Assembly (NCBI GenBank): GCA_017507045.1
Contig: JAFWBP010000003.1
Coordinates: forward strand, 1-64,000
Length of the DNA: 64,000 bases
Direction: 5' to 3'
Source of the DNA: Clostridia bacterium
GTDB lineage: Bacteria; Bacillota; Clostridia; Christensenellales; Borkfalkiaceae
This document shows positions 1 through 7,556 of the stretch, piece by piece. The notes below the pieces were generated by a model. The model had not been told where the DNA came from. It was given only the letters and a program-made list of their open reading frames with translations, and searched no databases. Numbering within the stretch: the stretch's first letter is position 1; the number at the start of each line of letters is the position of its first letter. The position numbers and the translations under genes were made by a program.

Positions 1-2
1 CA

Positions 3-46
3 GGGTTTGAAAACAAACCCATGAGCCGAGCAAAACGCAGTTTTGC
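3..46. repeat. Two short perfect palindromes at the window edge
   Basis: Two adjacent inverted repeats are visible: a 7-bp stem with AAAA loop (3-20) and a 7-bp stem with GCA loop (30-46). They lie in a GC-richer stretch than the AT-rich DNA that follows. This may be the end of a mobile element, a structured RNA or the tail of a truncated gene. No gene could be assigned in the first 331 bases. Confidence 0.35.
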
Positions 47-124
47 GAACGCCACGGAGCGATAGCGAAGTTCACGGGGAGCCACTAGTATATTTCTTTC
101 TAGTCGTTATTTGATAACAAAATT

Positions 125-166
125 AAGACCTATAAGAGCATTTTCACGCTTTTATAGGTCTTTTTT
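125..166 (+). terminator. Intrinsic terminator (15-bp stem)
   Basis: A 15-bp stem (125-139 with 148-162, one G-T wobble) closes an 8-nt loop and runs into six T residues (161-166). It would end a transcript entering from upstream of the window. Its core (CCTATAAG/CTTTTATAGG) resembles that of the terminator at 1588. Confidence 0.75.
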
Positions 167-202
167 AATGTAATTTTTTAGAAAAATAGTACGATAGATT
201 TT

Positions 203-214
203 GTCCCACACACT
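203..214 (+). repeat. GTCCCACACA repeat, copy 1
   Basis: GTCCCACACACT preceded by TTT. Closely related copies in the same orientation occur at 1534 and 1566, beyond the lipoprotein gene. Origin unknown; it may be a remnant of a mobile element. Confidence 0.4.
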
Positions 215-276
215 TTAAGTCGTTGTATGTTAAAACTCTCCCACACCTGGATTTGAACTTGAAGCAATCAAAGCAC

Positions 277-305
277 TTGACAAAAATGATATAATAAAAT
301 ATAAT
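277..305 (+). promoter_or_regulatory. Consensus vegetative promoter for the lipoprotein
   Basis: TTGACA (277-282), a 17-bp spacer and TATAAT (300-305) match the housekeeping sigma consensus exactly. Transcription should start near 312, just before the small leader ORF and the lipoprotein gene. Confidence 0.85.
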
Positions 306-331
306 ATGATTGTTAATGATCGAGGTGGAAA

Positions 332-388
332 ATGAAATTTAAGGATAAAGTCTATCAAGCAAATTTCTTAATGGAGAAAACACTATGA
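332..388 (+). CDS. Putative 18-residue leader peptide
   Basis: A short ORF starts at ATG 332 behind a good ribosome binding site (GAGGTGG, 322-328) and ends with TGA at 386-388. The stop overlaps the ATG of the lipoprotein gene (ATGA, 385-388), so the two would be translationally coupled. The lipoprotein also has its own weaker GGAG site at 374-377, inside this ORF. The product has no recognisable domain. It could be a real leader peptide or only a device that opens the downstream start. Confidence 0.45.
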   Translation: MKFKDKVYQANFLMEKTL

Positions 389-1479
389 AAAAGGAATTCT
401 TGTTTTTTGTATTAACCTTATTGGTCGTTATAAGCGGAATATCTCTCGTCGGTTGCGATATGGGAACGGGCGAGCCGGAAATTCCCGATTATAACGCTGA
501 TATACAGGTCGTTGCACCCGAGAATATTGACACCGAGCATTTCGTTCCGAATGAAGATGAAACTTACTATACTTCCTCAGGGCTTTCCTTATGGATGGAA
601 GTTAACGGCGAATTTTTGAAGGTAAATTATTTTTCTCTCGACGGAAGTAAGCGCGTTTACGACAATTTGTATCTTTACGAAGACGACTATTTCTATATGC
701 TCTCGGACGATATGAGAGGTTGGTACGCCGCCCTTAGCGATAGTAGCGACAGCGAGTACGCCGAGGAGGAATTAGCAGAAGGCGAGGAGTACTCTATCAA
801 CATCATAAAAGAGGGTATCTATACCGTCGTTTTTGATACGGAAACACTGAAATTTGATCTCGTCTACAAGTCGGAAATAACTATGCCCATTTACTATACG
901 ATTAAAAATTGTAGTATTTACAGCGTGGCAACAAGTTGGGTGGAAATGAGCGTAAATCCTGCTAACGCAGACGAGTTCGTTATAAATAATTTTAACGTAA
1001 CCGCAGGTAAAAGTATTAGTTTTTACAATAATCTTCATACAAGTAATTATAAGGTAACTTTAGAAGATAGCGCAAACAACAAGCTCGCTTCGGCAAGAAA
1101 AACGGACGTTGCGGTAAACGTTGGCGGTAATTACAATATCTATATTAATAGAAAAACCTACGTAGTGCGTATGGAACTTATTAATCCCGACACGGCTACT
1201 TATGGTTGCGTATATTACGACGGCACGGATTTCATTACGCTACAGCCTTATGAAACTGACGTTCCTTACATATTCCACTATCAAATAACGGTAGATAAAT
1301 ATGATAATTTACCCGACTTCCACTCTGCAAATTATAAAACTTATGATTTAACCGTTGTGGATACGACGAACGTTTTGACGGGAAGCGGTAGCAGCTATTA
1401 TTTTAAGAATGCGGGAACTTACGACTTGATTATCAACCTAAAGACATTTGAAATTATGGCTGAAAAGGTGCCTGAATAA
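385..1479 (+). CDS. Lipoprotein with three beta-type repeats, function unknown
   Basis: 364 residues. A hydrophobic signal peptide ends in the lipobox LVGC (Cys24), so the mature protein should be lipid-anchored on the outer face of the membrane. The remainder looks like three beta-rich modules of about 100 residues, each closing with a motif of the form G-x-Y-x(5)-N/T-x-K/E-T (around residues 145, 254 and 352), which suggests internal duplication. Ligand binding is a guess; no catalytic motif is seen. It has its own consensus promoter and a terminator at 1588, so it is monocistronic apart from the leader ORF. Codon use is more AT-rich than in genes after 2.4 kb, consistent with recent acquisition. 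I do not recognise the family. Confidence 0.8.
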   Translation: MKKEFLFFVLTLLVVISGISLVGCDMGTGEPEIPDYNADIQVVAPENIDTEHFVPNEDETYYTSSGLSLWMEVNGEFLKVNYFSLDGSKRVYDNLYLYEDDYFYMLSDDMRGWYAALSDSSDSEYAEEELAEGEEYSINIIKEGIYTVVFDTETLKFDLVYKSEITMPIYYTIKNCSIYSVATSWVEMSVNPANADEFVINNFNVTAGKSISFYNNLHTSNYKVTLEDSANNKLASARKTDVAVNVGGNYNIYINRKTYVVRMELINPDTATYGCVYYDGTDFITLQPYETDVPYIFHYQITVDKYDNLPDFHSANYKTYDLTVVDTTNVLTGSGSSYYFKNAGTYDLIINLKTFEIMAEKVPE

Positions 1480-1533
1480 AAACATATGGTAGCAGAGGGA
1501 AGGACCTAATGACGTTTTGGAAAAATACATTTA

Positions 1534-1575
1534 GTCCCACACACTATATTTAAAAACGAGATTTAGTCCCACACA
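1534..1575 (+). repeat. GTCCCACACA repeat, copies 2 and 3
   Basis: TTTAGTCCCACACA occurs at 1531-1544 and again at 1563-1575 (the latter with TTTA before GTCCCACACA), 32 bp apart and in the same orientation as copy 1 at 203. The copies bracket the lipoprotein gene. Confidence 0.45.
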
Positions 1576-1587
1576 TACATCTTGTAT

Positions 1588-1626
1588 GGGTCTATAAGTA
1601 TTTTGCTTATAGACCCTATATTTTTT
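1588..1626 (+). terminator. Intrinsic terminator after lipoprotein gene
   Basis: A perfect 11-bp stem (1588-1598 with 1606-1616), a 7-nt loop and a TATA spacer lead into six T residues (1621-1626). The stem core resembles the terminator at 125. Confidence 0.75.
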
Positions 1627-1627
1627 A

Positions 1628-1655
1628 TTGAAACAATAGGATTTTATGATATAAT
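1628..1655 (+). promoter_or_regulatory. Promoter of the VanZ-like gene
   Basis: TTGAAA (1628-1633), a 16-bp spacer and TATAAT (1650-1655) lie directly after the previous terminator and about 50 nt before the start codon at 1711. Confidence 0.7.
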
Positions 1656-1710
1656 AAAGAAAAAGACGATTTATAAATGTTGTTGAAGAGTATTATTCCA
1701 AAGGATGCGT

Positions 1711-2307
1711 ATGAAAGAAACAAAGCAAAGGCATATCAGAGATGATGCAAGTATGGTTAGGAAACTCGTTATCGTTTCATTGGTAATTTACGCGTGGCTT
1801 TTGGTGTGGATCATCTTGCTAAAAATGTGCGATCCCTTCACCGTTGAGCAAAATTATCAGTGGCTATCTACCCTTACCCTGAAAGAGAGATTTCTATTCG
1901 ATATTATCCCGTTTTACGTGCGCTTTAATCACCTCACGCAGTATATAGAATTTTTGCTTAACTGCTTAATTTTCGCTCCGTTCGGTGTGATATTTTCATT
2001 TCTCTTCAAAAAAAGAAACGTTTTGCGCGACGTGATCATCTGCTTTAGCGTTTCGCTCCTTTTAGAGCTTCTGCAGCTGTTCACGATGCTCGGCGGATTT
2101 GCCACGGTGGACTTAATAACTAACACCGCAGGATATTTTGTTGGATTGGCTTTATACGAATGGTTCTTCAAAAGGAGATCGATGAAATTCAACGAGGTGT
2201 TCGTTATCGTAATGAACGTGCTCTTTAGCGGAGTCGTCATCTATTCCGTAATCACCATGATCAACTGTTGGGATTTGCTTATTCTTATTCTAACGAGGCA
2301 ATATTAA
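1711..2307 (+). CDS. VanZ-like membrane protein
   Basis: 198 residues from ATG 1711, preferred over ATG 1705 because AAAGGA (1700-1705) is then 5 nt upstream. About four hydrophobic helices are visible. Around residues 75-95 there is an N-x-L-x-F-x-P-F-G pattern and near residue 120 an S-x-L-L-x-E-x-x-Q pattern followed by D-L-x-x-N-T-x-G, the usual signature of VanZ family proteins. VanZ proteins are linked to teicoplanin resistance in some vancomycin clusters, but most chromosomal homologues have no proven role. No other van genes are nearby. The DNA is AT-rich like the lipoprotein gene before it. Confidence 0.75.
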   Translation: MKETKQRHIRDDASMVRKLVIVSLVIYAWLLVWIILLKMCDPFTVEQNYQWLSTLTLKERFLFDIIPFYVRFNHLTQYIEFLLNCLIFAPFGVIFSFLFKKRNVLRDVIICFSVSLLLELLQLFTMLGGFATVDLITNTAGYFVGLALYEWFFKRRSMKFNEVFVIVMNVLFSGVVIYSVITMINCWDLLILILTRQY

Positions 2308-2411
2308 GGAGCGGAGAGGGCGGTACCATGTCTGCGATATGAGTGCAGAAATAGTTGAAACAAAAAGCGCAGGCATAAATATTCCCTCGAAAAATATTAA
2401 GCAAAATACAC

Positions 2412-2440
2412 TTGACGAATTACGCAGTTCCGAGTATAAT
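2412..2440 (+). promoter_or_regulatory. galE promoter
   Basis: TTGACG (2412-2417), 17-bp spacer, TATAAT (2435-2440). It lies inside the longest open frame, which supports the galE start at 2474. Confidence 0.8.
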
Positions 2441-2473
2441 AAAGATGCGGTACGCTTTTATGGAGGAAATGCT

Positions 2474-3490
2474 ATGAAAATTTTGGTTACGGGCGGCGCG
2501 GGCTACATTGGCTCGCATACCTGCGTAGAGCTTCTTGAAAGCGGATACGAAGTCGTCGTCATTGATAATTATTCCAATTCCTCGCCGGAGAGTATTCGCC
2601 GCGTTGAGCAGATCACGGGCAAAAAGGTGGCGCTTTACGAGGGCGATGTGCGCGACGGTGCGCTTCTTGATCGCATTTTCGCTGCGCATAAAATTGATTG
2701 GGTCATCCACTTTGCGGGGCTCAAGGCGGTGGGTGAATCGTGTGCGATGCCCGTAGAGTATTACGATAACAATCTCTACGGCACTCTGGCGCTGGTGCAG
2801 GTGATGAGAAAGCACGGTTGCAAAAAGATCGTGTTCTCCTCTTCTGCCACCGTTTACGGCACGCCTGAGCGCCTTCCGCTTGATGAGACGTGCAAAGTAG
2901 GCGGCACGACGAATCCCTACGGCACCTCAAAGTACTTCCAGGAGATTATTTTAAACGACGTCTATAACGCGGATAAGGAGTGGACGGTGGTGCTGCTGCG
3001 CTATTTCAATCCCGTTGGCGCGCACGAAAGCGGGCTCATTGGCGAGGATCCAAAGGGCATTCCCAACAATCTTACCCCTTTCATTGCGAAGGTGGCGATC
3101 GGCGAACTCAAGGAGATCGGCGTGTTTGGCAACGATTATCCCACGCCGGATGGCACGGGCGTGCGCGATTATATCCACGTTGTAGATCTTGCCAAGGGGC
3201 ACGTGGCCGCTATTGATAAGATTACGGCGAGCGGCGTGTATACCTATAACCTCGGCACGGGAGTAGGCTACAGCGTGCTCGATGTGATTGGCGCCTTCAA
3301 CAAGGCGTGTGGCAGGGAGCTTCCTTATGTGATAAAGCCTCGCCGCGCAGGGGATATCGCCGCCTGCTATGCAGATGCAAGCAAGGCAAAACGCGAGCTC
3401 GGTTGGCAAGCTGAGCTGGGGATCGATGAGATGTGCGCCTCCCTATGGAATTGGCAGCGCAAAAATCCTAACGGCTACAACACGAAGTAA
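2474..3490 (+). CDS. galE: UDP-glucose 4-epimerase
   Basis: 338 residues, typical length. It interconverts UDP-glucose and UDP-galactose in the cytoplasm, feeding galactose use and surface glycan synthesis. The Rossmann glycine motif GGAGYIG is at residues 7-13, the catalytic Ser region (FSSSATVYG) near 125 and the YxxxK motif (YGTSK) near 150. The start at 2474 has a strong GGAGG (2462-2466); the open frame runs back to 2339 but the promoter at 2412-2440 rules that start out. Monocistronic, ended by the hairpin at 3510. Confidence 0.95.
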   Translation: MKILVTGGAGYIGSHTCVELLESGYEVVVIDNYSNSSPESIRRVEQITGKKVALYEGDVRDGALLDRIFAAHKIDWVIHFAGLKAVGESCAMPVEYYDNNLYGTLALVQVMRKHGCKKIVFSSSATVYGTPERLPLDETCKVGGTTNPYGTSKYFQEIILNDVYNADKEWTVVLLRYFNPVGAHESGLIGEDPKGIPNNLTPFIAKVAIGELKEIGVFGNDYPTPDGTGVRDYIHVVDLAKGHVAAIDKITASGVYTYNLGTGVGYSVLDVIGAFNKACGRELPYVIKPRRAGDIAACYADASKAKRELGWQAELGIDEMCASLWNWQRKNPNGYNTK

Positions 3491-3509
3491 AGAATAGTTG
3501 GCTATTCAT

Positions 3510-3535
3510 CCCGTAGGTTCATCCTGCGGGATTTT
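3510..3535 (+). terminator. Probable terminator after galE
   Basis: Eight-base-pair stem (3510-3517 with 3523-3530, one wobble) with a 5-nt loop, followed by ATTTT. The T tract is short, so termination may be partial. Confidence 0.55.
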
Positions 3536-3583
3536 CTGTGCCTTCTGGAAGGCCGGCGCAGAAAAAAGTGAGGTGAATAACGG

Positions 3584-3612
3584 TTGCAATGGAGAGAGAA
3601 GTATGTTATAAT
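3584..3612 (+). promoter_or_regulatory. Promoter placed directly on the ttcA-like start codon
   Basis: TTGCAA (3584-3589), 17-bp spacer, TATAAT (3607-3612). Six bases separate the -10 box from ATG 3619, so the expected transcription start is the A of the start codon. Confidence 0.7.
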
Positions 3613-3618
3613 TCCCGT

Positions 3619-4722
3619 ATGGAAATCACGTTGGAAGAGCTCAGCGCGCGCGCGGAATGCTCACTCATTGATATCAGAGATGAAAATGCCTATCGCTACG
3701 GGCATATCCCGGGCGCGATCAATATTCCCCCAAAGCAAGTGGAGGGCTTCGATTTTTCCGGCGATAAAGAGTTGATTCTCTACTGCGCGAACGGGAAAGC
3801 GAGCGGCAAGATCGTGAGAGAGATGCAAGAGCGTGGGTACCGTGTACGAAGCGTGAAAGGTGGGTACCATGCCTGGGTTTGCAAGCAGGTGGCGGACATG
3901 GATGCCTCAAAAGTTGCTGAAAATGCAGAAAACAGTATTCGCAAGCGCTTTCACCGCAAGCTATTTTCCAGGTTTGCGCAGGCAATCGTGAAATATAATC
4001 TCATACGCCCGAACGATAAAATTGCCGTTTGCATTTCGGGCGGCAAGGATTCCTTCCTCATGGCGAAGCTCTTTCAAGAGCTCAAACGGCACGATAAGTT
4101 CCCCTTTGAGCTTGCATTCCTCGTGATGGATCCCGGCTACAGTGAGGAGAATCGCAAGATCATAGAACGCAACGCCACGCTTTTGAACGTGCCCATCAGC
4201 GTGTTTGAAACGGATATCTTCGAAAACGTTTTCAATATTGAAAAATCGCCGTGTTATATCTGTGCGCGCATGCGGCGCGGACATCTCTACCGCGCGGCGA
4301 AAGATCTTGGTTGTAATAAGATCGCGCTTGGCCACCACTATGACGACGTGATCGAAACGATTCTCATGGGAATGCTTTACGGCGCGCAGGTGCAAACGAT
4401 GATGCCGAAGCTTAAAAGCTCGAATTTTGATGGAATGGAGCTCATTCGCCCGATGTATTTTATTCGGGAAGAGGATATCAAAGCTTGGCGCGATGCGAAT
4501 GAACTTCACTTCATTCAGTGCGCCTGCAGGTTTACCGAAGCAAGTGTTTCCGATGGGGGAAAGCGAAAGAAGGTGAAGGAGCTGATACGTTCGCTGAAGG
4601 AAGAGGATCCCGAAATTGAGCAGAATATTTTCAAGAGCATGGAGAACGTGAATCTCTCTACCGTTATCGCCTATAAGGATAAAGCAGGCAAAAGGCACAC
4701 GTTTTTAGAGGAATATGAATAG
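3619..4722 (+). CDS. Rhodanese domain fused to TtcA-like tRNA thiolation ATPase
   Basis: 367 residues. Residues 1-85 form a rhodanese domain with the active-site loop C-ANGKA-S near 55-62, which carries sulfur as a persulfide. The rest is a PP-loop ATPase of the TtcA/TilS group: SGGKDS near residue 140 activates the tRNA base by adenylation, and a CxxC pair (CYIC near 213) plus later cysteines (QCAC near 297) fit an iron-sulfur type thiolase. The expected role is 2-thiolation of a tRNA base, with the rhodanese supplying sulfur in cis. The frame is open back to ATG 3589, but that start lies in the promoter and the rhodanese fold begins at 3619. No Shine-Dalgarno is present, so translation is probably leaderless. 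The tRNA position modified cannot be told. Confidence 0.85.
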   Translation: MEITLEELSARAECSLIDIRDENAYRYGHIPGAINIPPKQVEGFDFSGDKELILYCANGKASGKIVREMQERGYRVRSVKGGYHAWVCKQVADMDASKVAENAENSIRKRFHRKLFSRFAQAIVKYNLIRPNDKIAVCISGGKDSFLMAKLFQELKRHDKFPFELAFLVMDPGYSEENRKIIERNATLLNVPISVFETDIFENVFNIEKSPCYICARMRRGHLYRAAKDLGCNKIALGHHYDDVIETILMGMLYGAQVQTMMPKLKSSNFDGMELIRPMYFIREEDIKAWRDANELHFIQCACRFTEASVSDGGKRKKVKELIRSLKEEDPEIEQNIFKSMENVNLSTVIAYKDKAGKRHTFLEEYE

Positions 4723-4733
4723 GGAAAGCGAAA

Positions 4734-4777
4734 CAGTCCGTTGCGCAAATGGGCAAGCGCGCGGGCTGCTTTTATTT
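4734..4777 (+). terminator. Terminator after ttcA-like gene
   Basis: Stem CAGTCCG..GCGC (4734-4746) pairs with GCGC..CGGGCTG (4757-4768) with a small internal bulge, followed by CTTTTATTT. Confidence 0.6.
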
Positions 4778-4810
4778 CGAAAATAATCAAAATAAATGAT
4801 TTATGGAAGA

Positions 4811-4845
4811 AATGCGCCAAAAGTCACGATAAATGGCGCATTTTT
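4811..4845 (+). terminator. Hairpin with T tract upstream of the cation ATPase
   Basis: A perfect 9-bp inverted repeat (4811-4819 with 4834-4842) and a 14-nt loop lead into five T residues. It lies about 110 nt before the ATPase start. It may be a second terminator for the upstream gene or an attenuator/operator of the ATPase; a palindrome of this kind could also bind a regulator. Confidence 0.5.
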
Positions 4846-4955
4846 CCATTTATTCGATAAAAATCGAAATAATACAAATCAGCCCATTTCAAGCAGCGTA
4901 CCGCAAGGCAGTGCACTGCTTGAATATTTCGGACTACTCTTTCATAGGATATCGT

Positions 4956-7556
4956 ATGGAACAGTACAAGCACACGATTGGGGAAGTTTTAAAGCGAGTG
5001 CAAAGCGATGAGCGGGGGCTAACTTCGCGGGAAGCGGCGATGCGCCTTCAAAAATTTGGGCGCAATGCCATACGTGAGGGAAAGAAGAAGAGCAAGATCG
5101 TGCTCTTCTTTTCACAGTTTCGCGATCTCATGACGCTTATTCTCATTGCTGCTGCGGCGCTTTCCGGCGTACTCGCCTTCATTACGCGAGATTTTGCAGA
5201 GCTTGCCGATACCGGCATTCTGCTTTTTATTATTTTGCTCAACGCTACCGTCGGCTTTTTTCAGCAGTACCGTGCCGATTCCGCCCTTGAAAAGCTGAAA
5301 AAACTTTCGCGCTGCGAAGCGAAGGCTATTCGGGATGGCAGGGCAGTGAAGCTCGATGCAGAGGAGCTTGTTGTTGGCGACGTAATCGAGCTGGAAGAGG
5401 GGGATAGAATTCCCGCAGATTGCCGTATTATCCGCAGTGAAGATTTTCGGTGCGATGAATCCTCTCTTACGGGTGAAAGCTTACCTGTAAAGAAGCATGA
5501 TTGCACCGTAAAGAAAGGCGCCCTTGCCGAGCGCAGAAACACGGTTTTTCTTTCCACCTATTGCGTGCGCGGAACGGCACGCTGTGTGGTATTAGCTACC
5601 GGCATGGATACCGAAATGGGGCGAATTGCAGCGCTTCTCAAAGAGAACAAGCAGCCGCCCTCTCCCCTCGATAAAACGATCGCACGCCTTGGAAAAATTA
5701 TCACGGTCTTCGTGCTTTTCGTTGCGGCGATCCTCTTTTTTGGCGGAATTTTGGCGCATCGTGTTAGCCTGCTGGAAAACATAATGGCGGCGGTTGCCGT
5801 TGCCGTTGCGGCGATTCCTGAGGGTATGGGTGCCGTTGTTACGGTAATTCTTGCAATGGGCGTACAACGCATGGCAAAGCGAAACGCCGTTATGCGAAAG
5901 CTTTCCGCGGTAGAAGCGCTCGGCAGTTGCAGTGTGATCTGCTCGGATAAAACGGGTACGCTTACGAAAAACCGCATGACAGTGGAGGATACCGCCACCC
6001 ATTCTCAGGAAGAGCTCCTTCGGTGCATCCGTGCCTGCCACACCGTGAAGGGGAGTGCGGGGAGCTACATTGGAGATGCTACCGAAATCTCTCTTTTAGA
6101 GTATGCAGATCGCATGGGATATCAATTTTCCTCTACCCATGTCGGGGGGATCCCCTTCAGCTCCGAGCGAAAAATGATGAGCGCGTATGTCGCCTACGAG
6201 GGCGAGAGGCGCCTGTATGCAAAGGGTGGCGCGGATGTGCTTATCAAAAAGTGCACCCGCATTTTAACGGAAAGTGGAATTTGTCCGCTCACCGCGGCAG
6301 ATAGGCGTGCTGTAGCGGCGCAGTGCTCCGCCTACGCGGCGCGCGCCATGCGTGTTCTGGGCTTTGCCTACGGTGAAAAAAACGAGGAAAATGACCTCGT
6401 ATTTATCGGGCTTGCCGCTATGCTCGATCCCCCCAAGGAGGGAGTGCGCGAGGCAGTTGCGTCTTGTAAAACGGCTGGCGTAAAAACGGTTATGATCACG
6501 GGCGATAGCCCCGAAACGGCATATGCCATTGCCTCTCGGCTCGGAATTGCCTCTTCGAAGAGCGAGGTCGTTACGGGAGAGGAGATCGATGAGATGGGGG
6601 CAAAGGTCTTTGAGGGCGCGGTGGGCGGATTTTCCGTTTACGCACGCGTTTCGCCCGGGCACAAATCGCAAATTGTACACGCCCTAAAAAAGCGGGGCGA
6701 GGTCGTAGCGATGACGGGGGACGGCGTGAACGATGCCCCCGCACTTAAAGCCGCAGATATCGGCGTTGCTATGGGTTCCGGAACGGACGTAACCAAAAAC
6801 GCTTCCGATATCGTGCTCTCTGACGACGATTTCTCCACGATGGTGCACGCCGTGGAGGAGGGGCGAAACGTTTTTTTCAACGTAAAAAAAACGATCAGCT
6901 TCTTCCTTGCAACCAACCTTGCCGAGGTGATGTGCGTGCTTATCGTCTCTCTCTTTTTGTGGCAGTGCGATTTTCTCACCTCCACACAGCTGCTTTGGGT
7001 GAATCTCATCACCGATTCCCTACCCGTGCTTGCGCTCGGTGTGGAAAGCTCAGAGGGCGCCATGTTGCGCCCGCCTGTTTCCGATCGTGAGATCTTTTCA
7101 AAAGAATCACTCGTGCGCATCGGCTTTTTCGGGGCAGTACAAACGGCAATTCTCGTAGCCTTGTTCGTGTTTGCAAACGGTGTGTGGGGGAATGCGGTTG
7201 CCAGCACGGTGGCTTTCGTCACGCTCTCACTATTAGAGCTGTTTCATGCCTTCAATGTGAGAAATGAGGCTACCATGTCCACGGTGAAGGATTTTATTTC
7301 CAATAAAGCGCTACTTGTTACGGTGGCAGTGGGGGTGCTTCTTTCCGTTCTGCTCGTCGTAACGCCTTTGCGCTTAATTTTTGATCTCACCGAGCTTGCG
7401 CCCGTTCAGTGGCTAATTGCGATAGGGCTTTCCGCCGCGATCGTTCCTATTGGAGAGCTTTACAAAGGGATCGGGATTCTCATAAAAAAACGGGCTACGC
7501 ATTGCGTGATGCTCCGCCCGTTTATAGAAAATTCCTTCCCTTCGAAAAAACGTTAG
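4956..7556 (+). CDS. P-type cation-transporting ATPase, calcium type (P2A)
   Basis: 866 residues from ATG 4956 (AGGA 7 nt upstream; the open frame to 4833 lacks a site). It pumps cations, most likely Ca2+, out of the cytoplasm using ATP. Visible in order: cation ATPase N domain (1-70), TGES actuator loop (near 173), M4 motif PEGM (near 290), phosphorylated Asp in SDKTGTLT (near 331), hinge TGDGVNDAPALK (near 585) and C-terminal helices. M5 keeps Asn and Glu (TNLAEV) and M6 keeps N-x-x-T-D (NLITDSLP), the calcium ligands of the SERCA family. The stop overlaps by 2 nt the stop of the convergent deacetylase gene. Substrate is inferred, not proven. Confidence 0.9.
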   Translation: MEQYKHTIGEVLKRVQSDERGLTSREAAMRLQKFGRNAIREGKKKSKIVLFFSQFRDLMTLILIAAAALSGVLAFITRDFAELADTGILLFIILLNATVGFFQQYRADSALEKLKKLSRCEAKAIRDGRAVKLDAEELVVGDVIELEEGDRIPADCRIIRSEDFRCDESSLTGESLPVKKHDCTVKKGALAERRNTVFLSTYCVRGTARCVVLATGMDTEMGRIAALLKENKQPPSPLDKTIARLGKIITVFVLFVAAILFFGGILAHRVSLLENIMAAVAVAVAAIPEGMGAVVTVILAMGVQRMAKRNAVMRKLSAVEALGSCSVICSDKTGTLTKNRMTVEDTATHSQEELLRCIRACHTVKGSAGSYIGDATEISLLEYADRMGYQFSSTHVGGIPFSSERKMMSAYVAYEGERRLYAKGGADVLIKKCTRILTESGICPLTAADRRAVAAQCSAYAARAMRVLGFAYGEKNEENDLVFIGLAAMLDPPKEGVREAVASCKTAGVKTVMITGDSPETAYAIASRLGIASSKSEVVTGEEIDEMGAKVFEGAVGGFSVYARVSPGHKSQIVHALKKRGEVVAMTGDGVNDAPALKAADIGVAMGSGTDVTKNASDIVLSDDDFSTMVHAVEEGRNVFFNVKKTISFFLATNLAEVMCVLIVSLFLWQCDFLTSTQLLWVNLITDSLPVLALGVESSEGAMLRPPVSDREIFSKESLVRIGFFGAVQTAILVALFVFANGVWGNAVASTVAFVTLSLLELFHAFNVRNEATMSTVKDFISNKALLVTVAVGVLLSVLLVVTPLRLIFDLTELAPVQWLIAIGLSAAIVPIGELYKGIGILIKKRATHCVMLRPFIENSFPSKKR

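Noticed and set aside
232..268. tRNA T-arm-like sequence on the minus strand (GTTCAAATCCAGG)
   Set aside because: The T-loop motif is there, but the five stem pairs do not form and no acceptor or anticodon arm was found. It could be a degenerate attachment site, but that cannot be supported.
2339..2473. Upstream extension of galE
   Set aside because: The extra 45 codons contain the galE promoter and precede a perfect GGAGG-ATG start that fits the family N terminus.
4833..4955. Upstream extension of the P-type ATPase
   Set aside because: The frame is open for 41 more codons, but they overlap the palindrome at 4811-4845, have no ribosome site and do not resemble the family N terminus.
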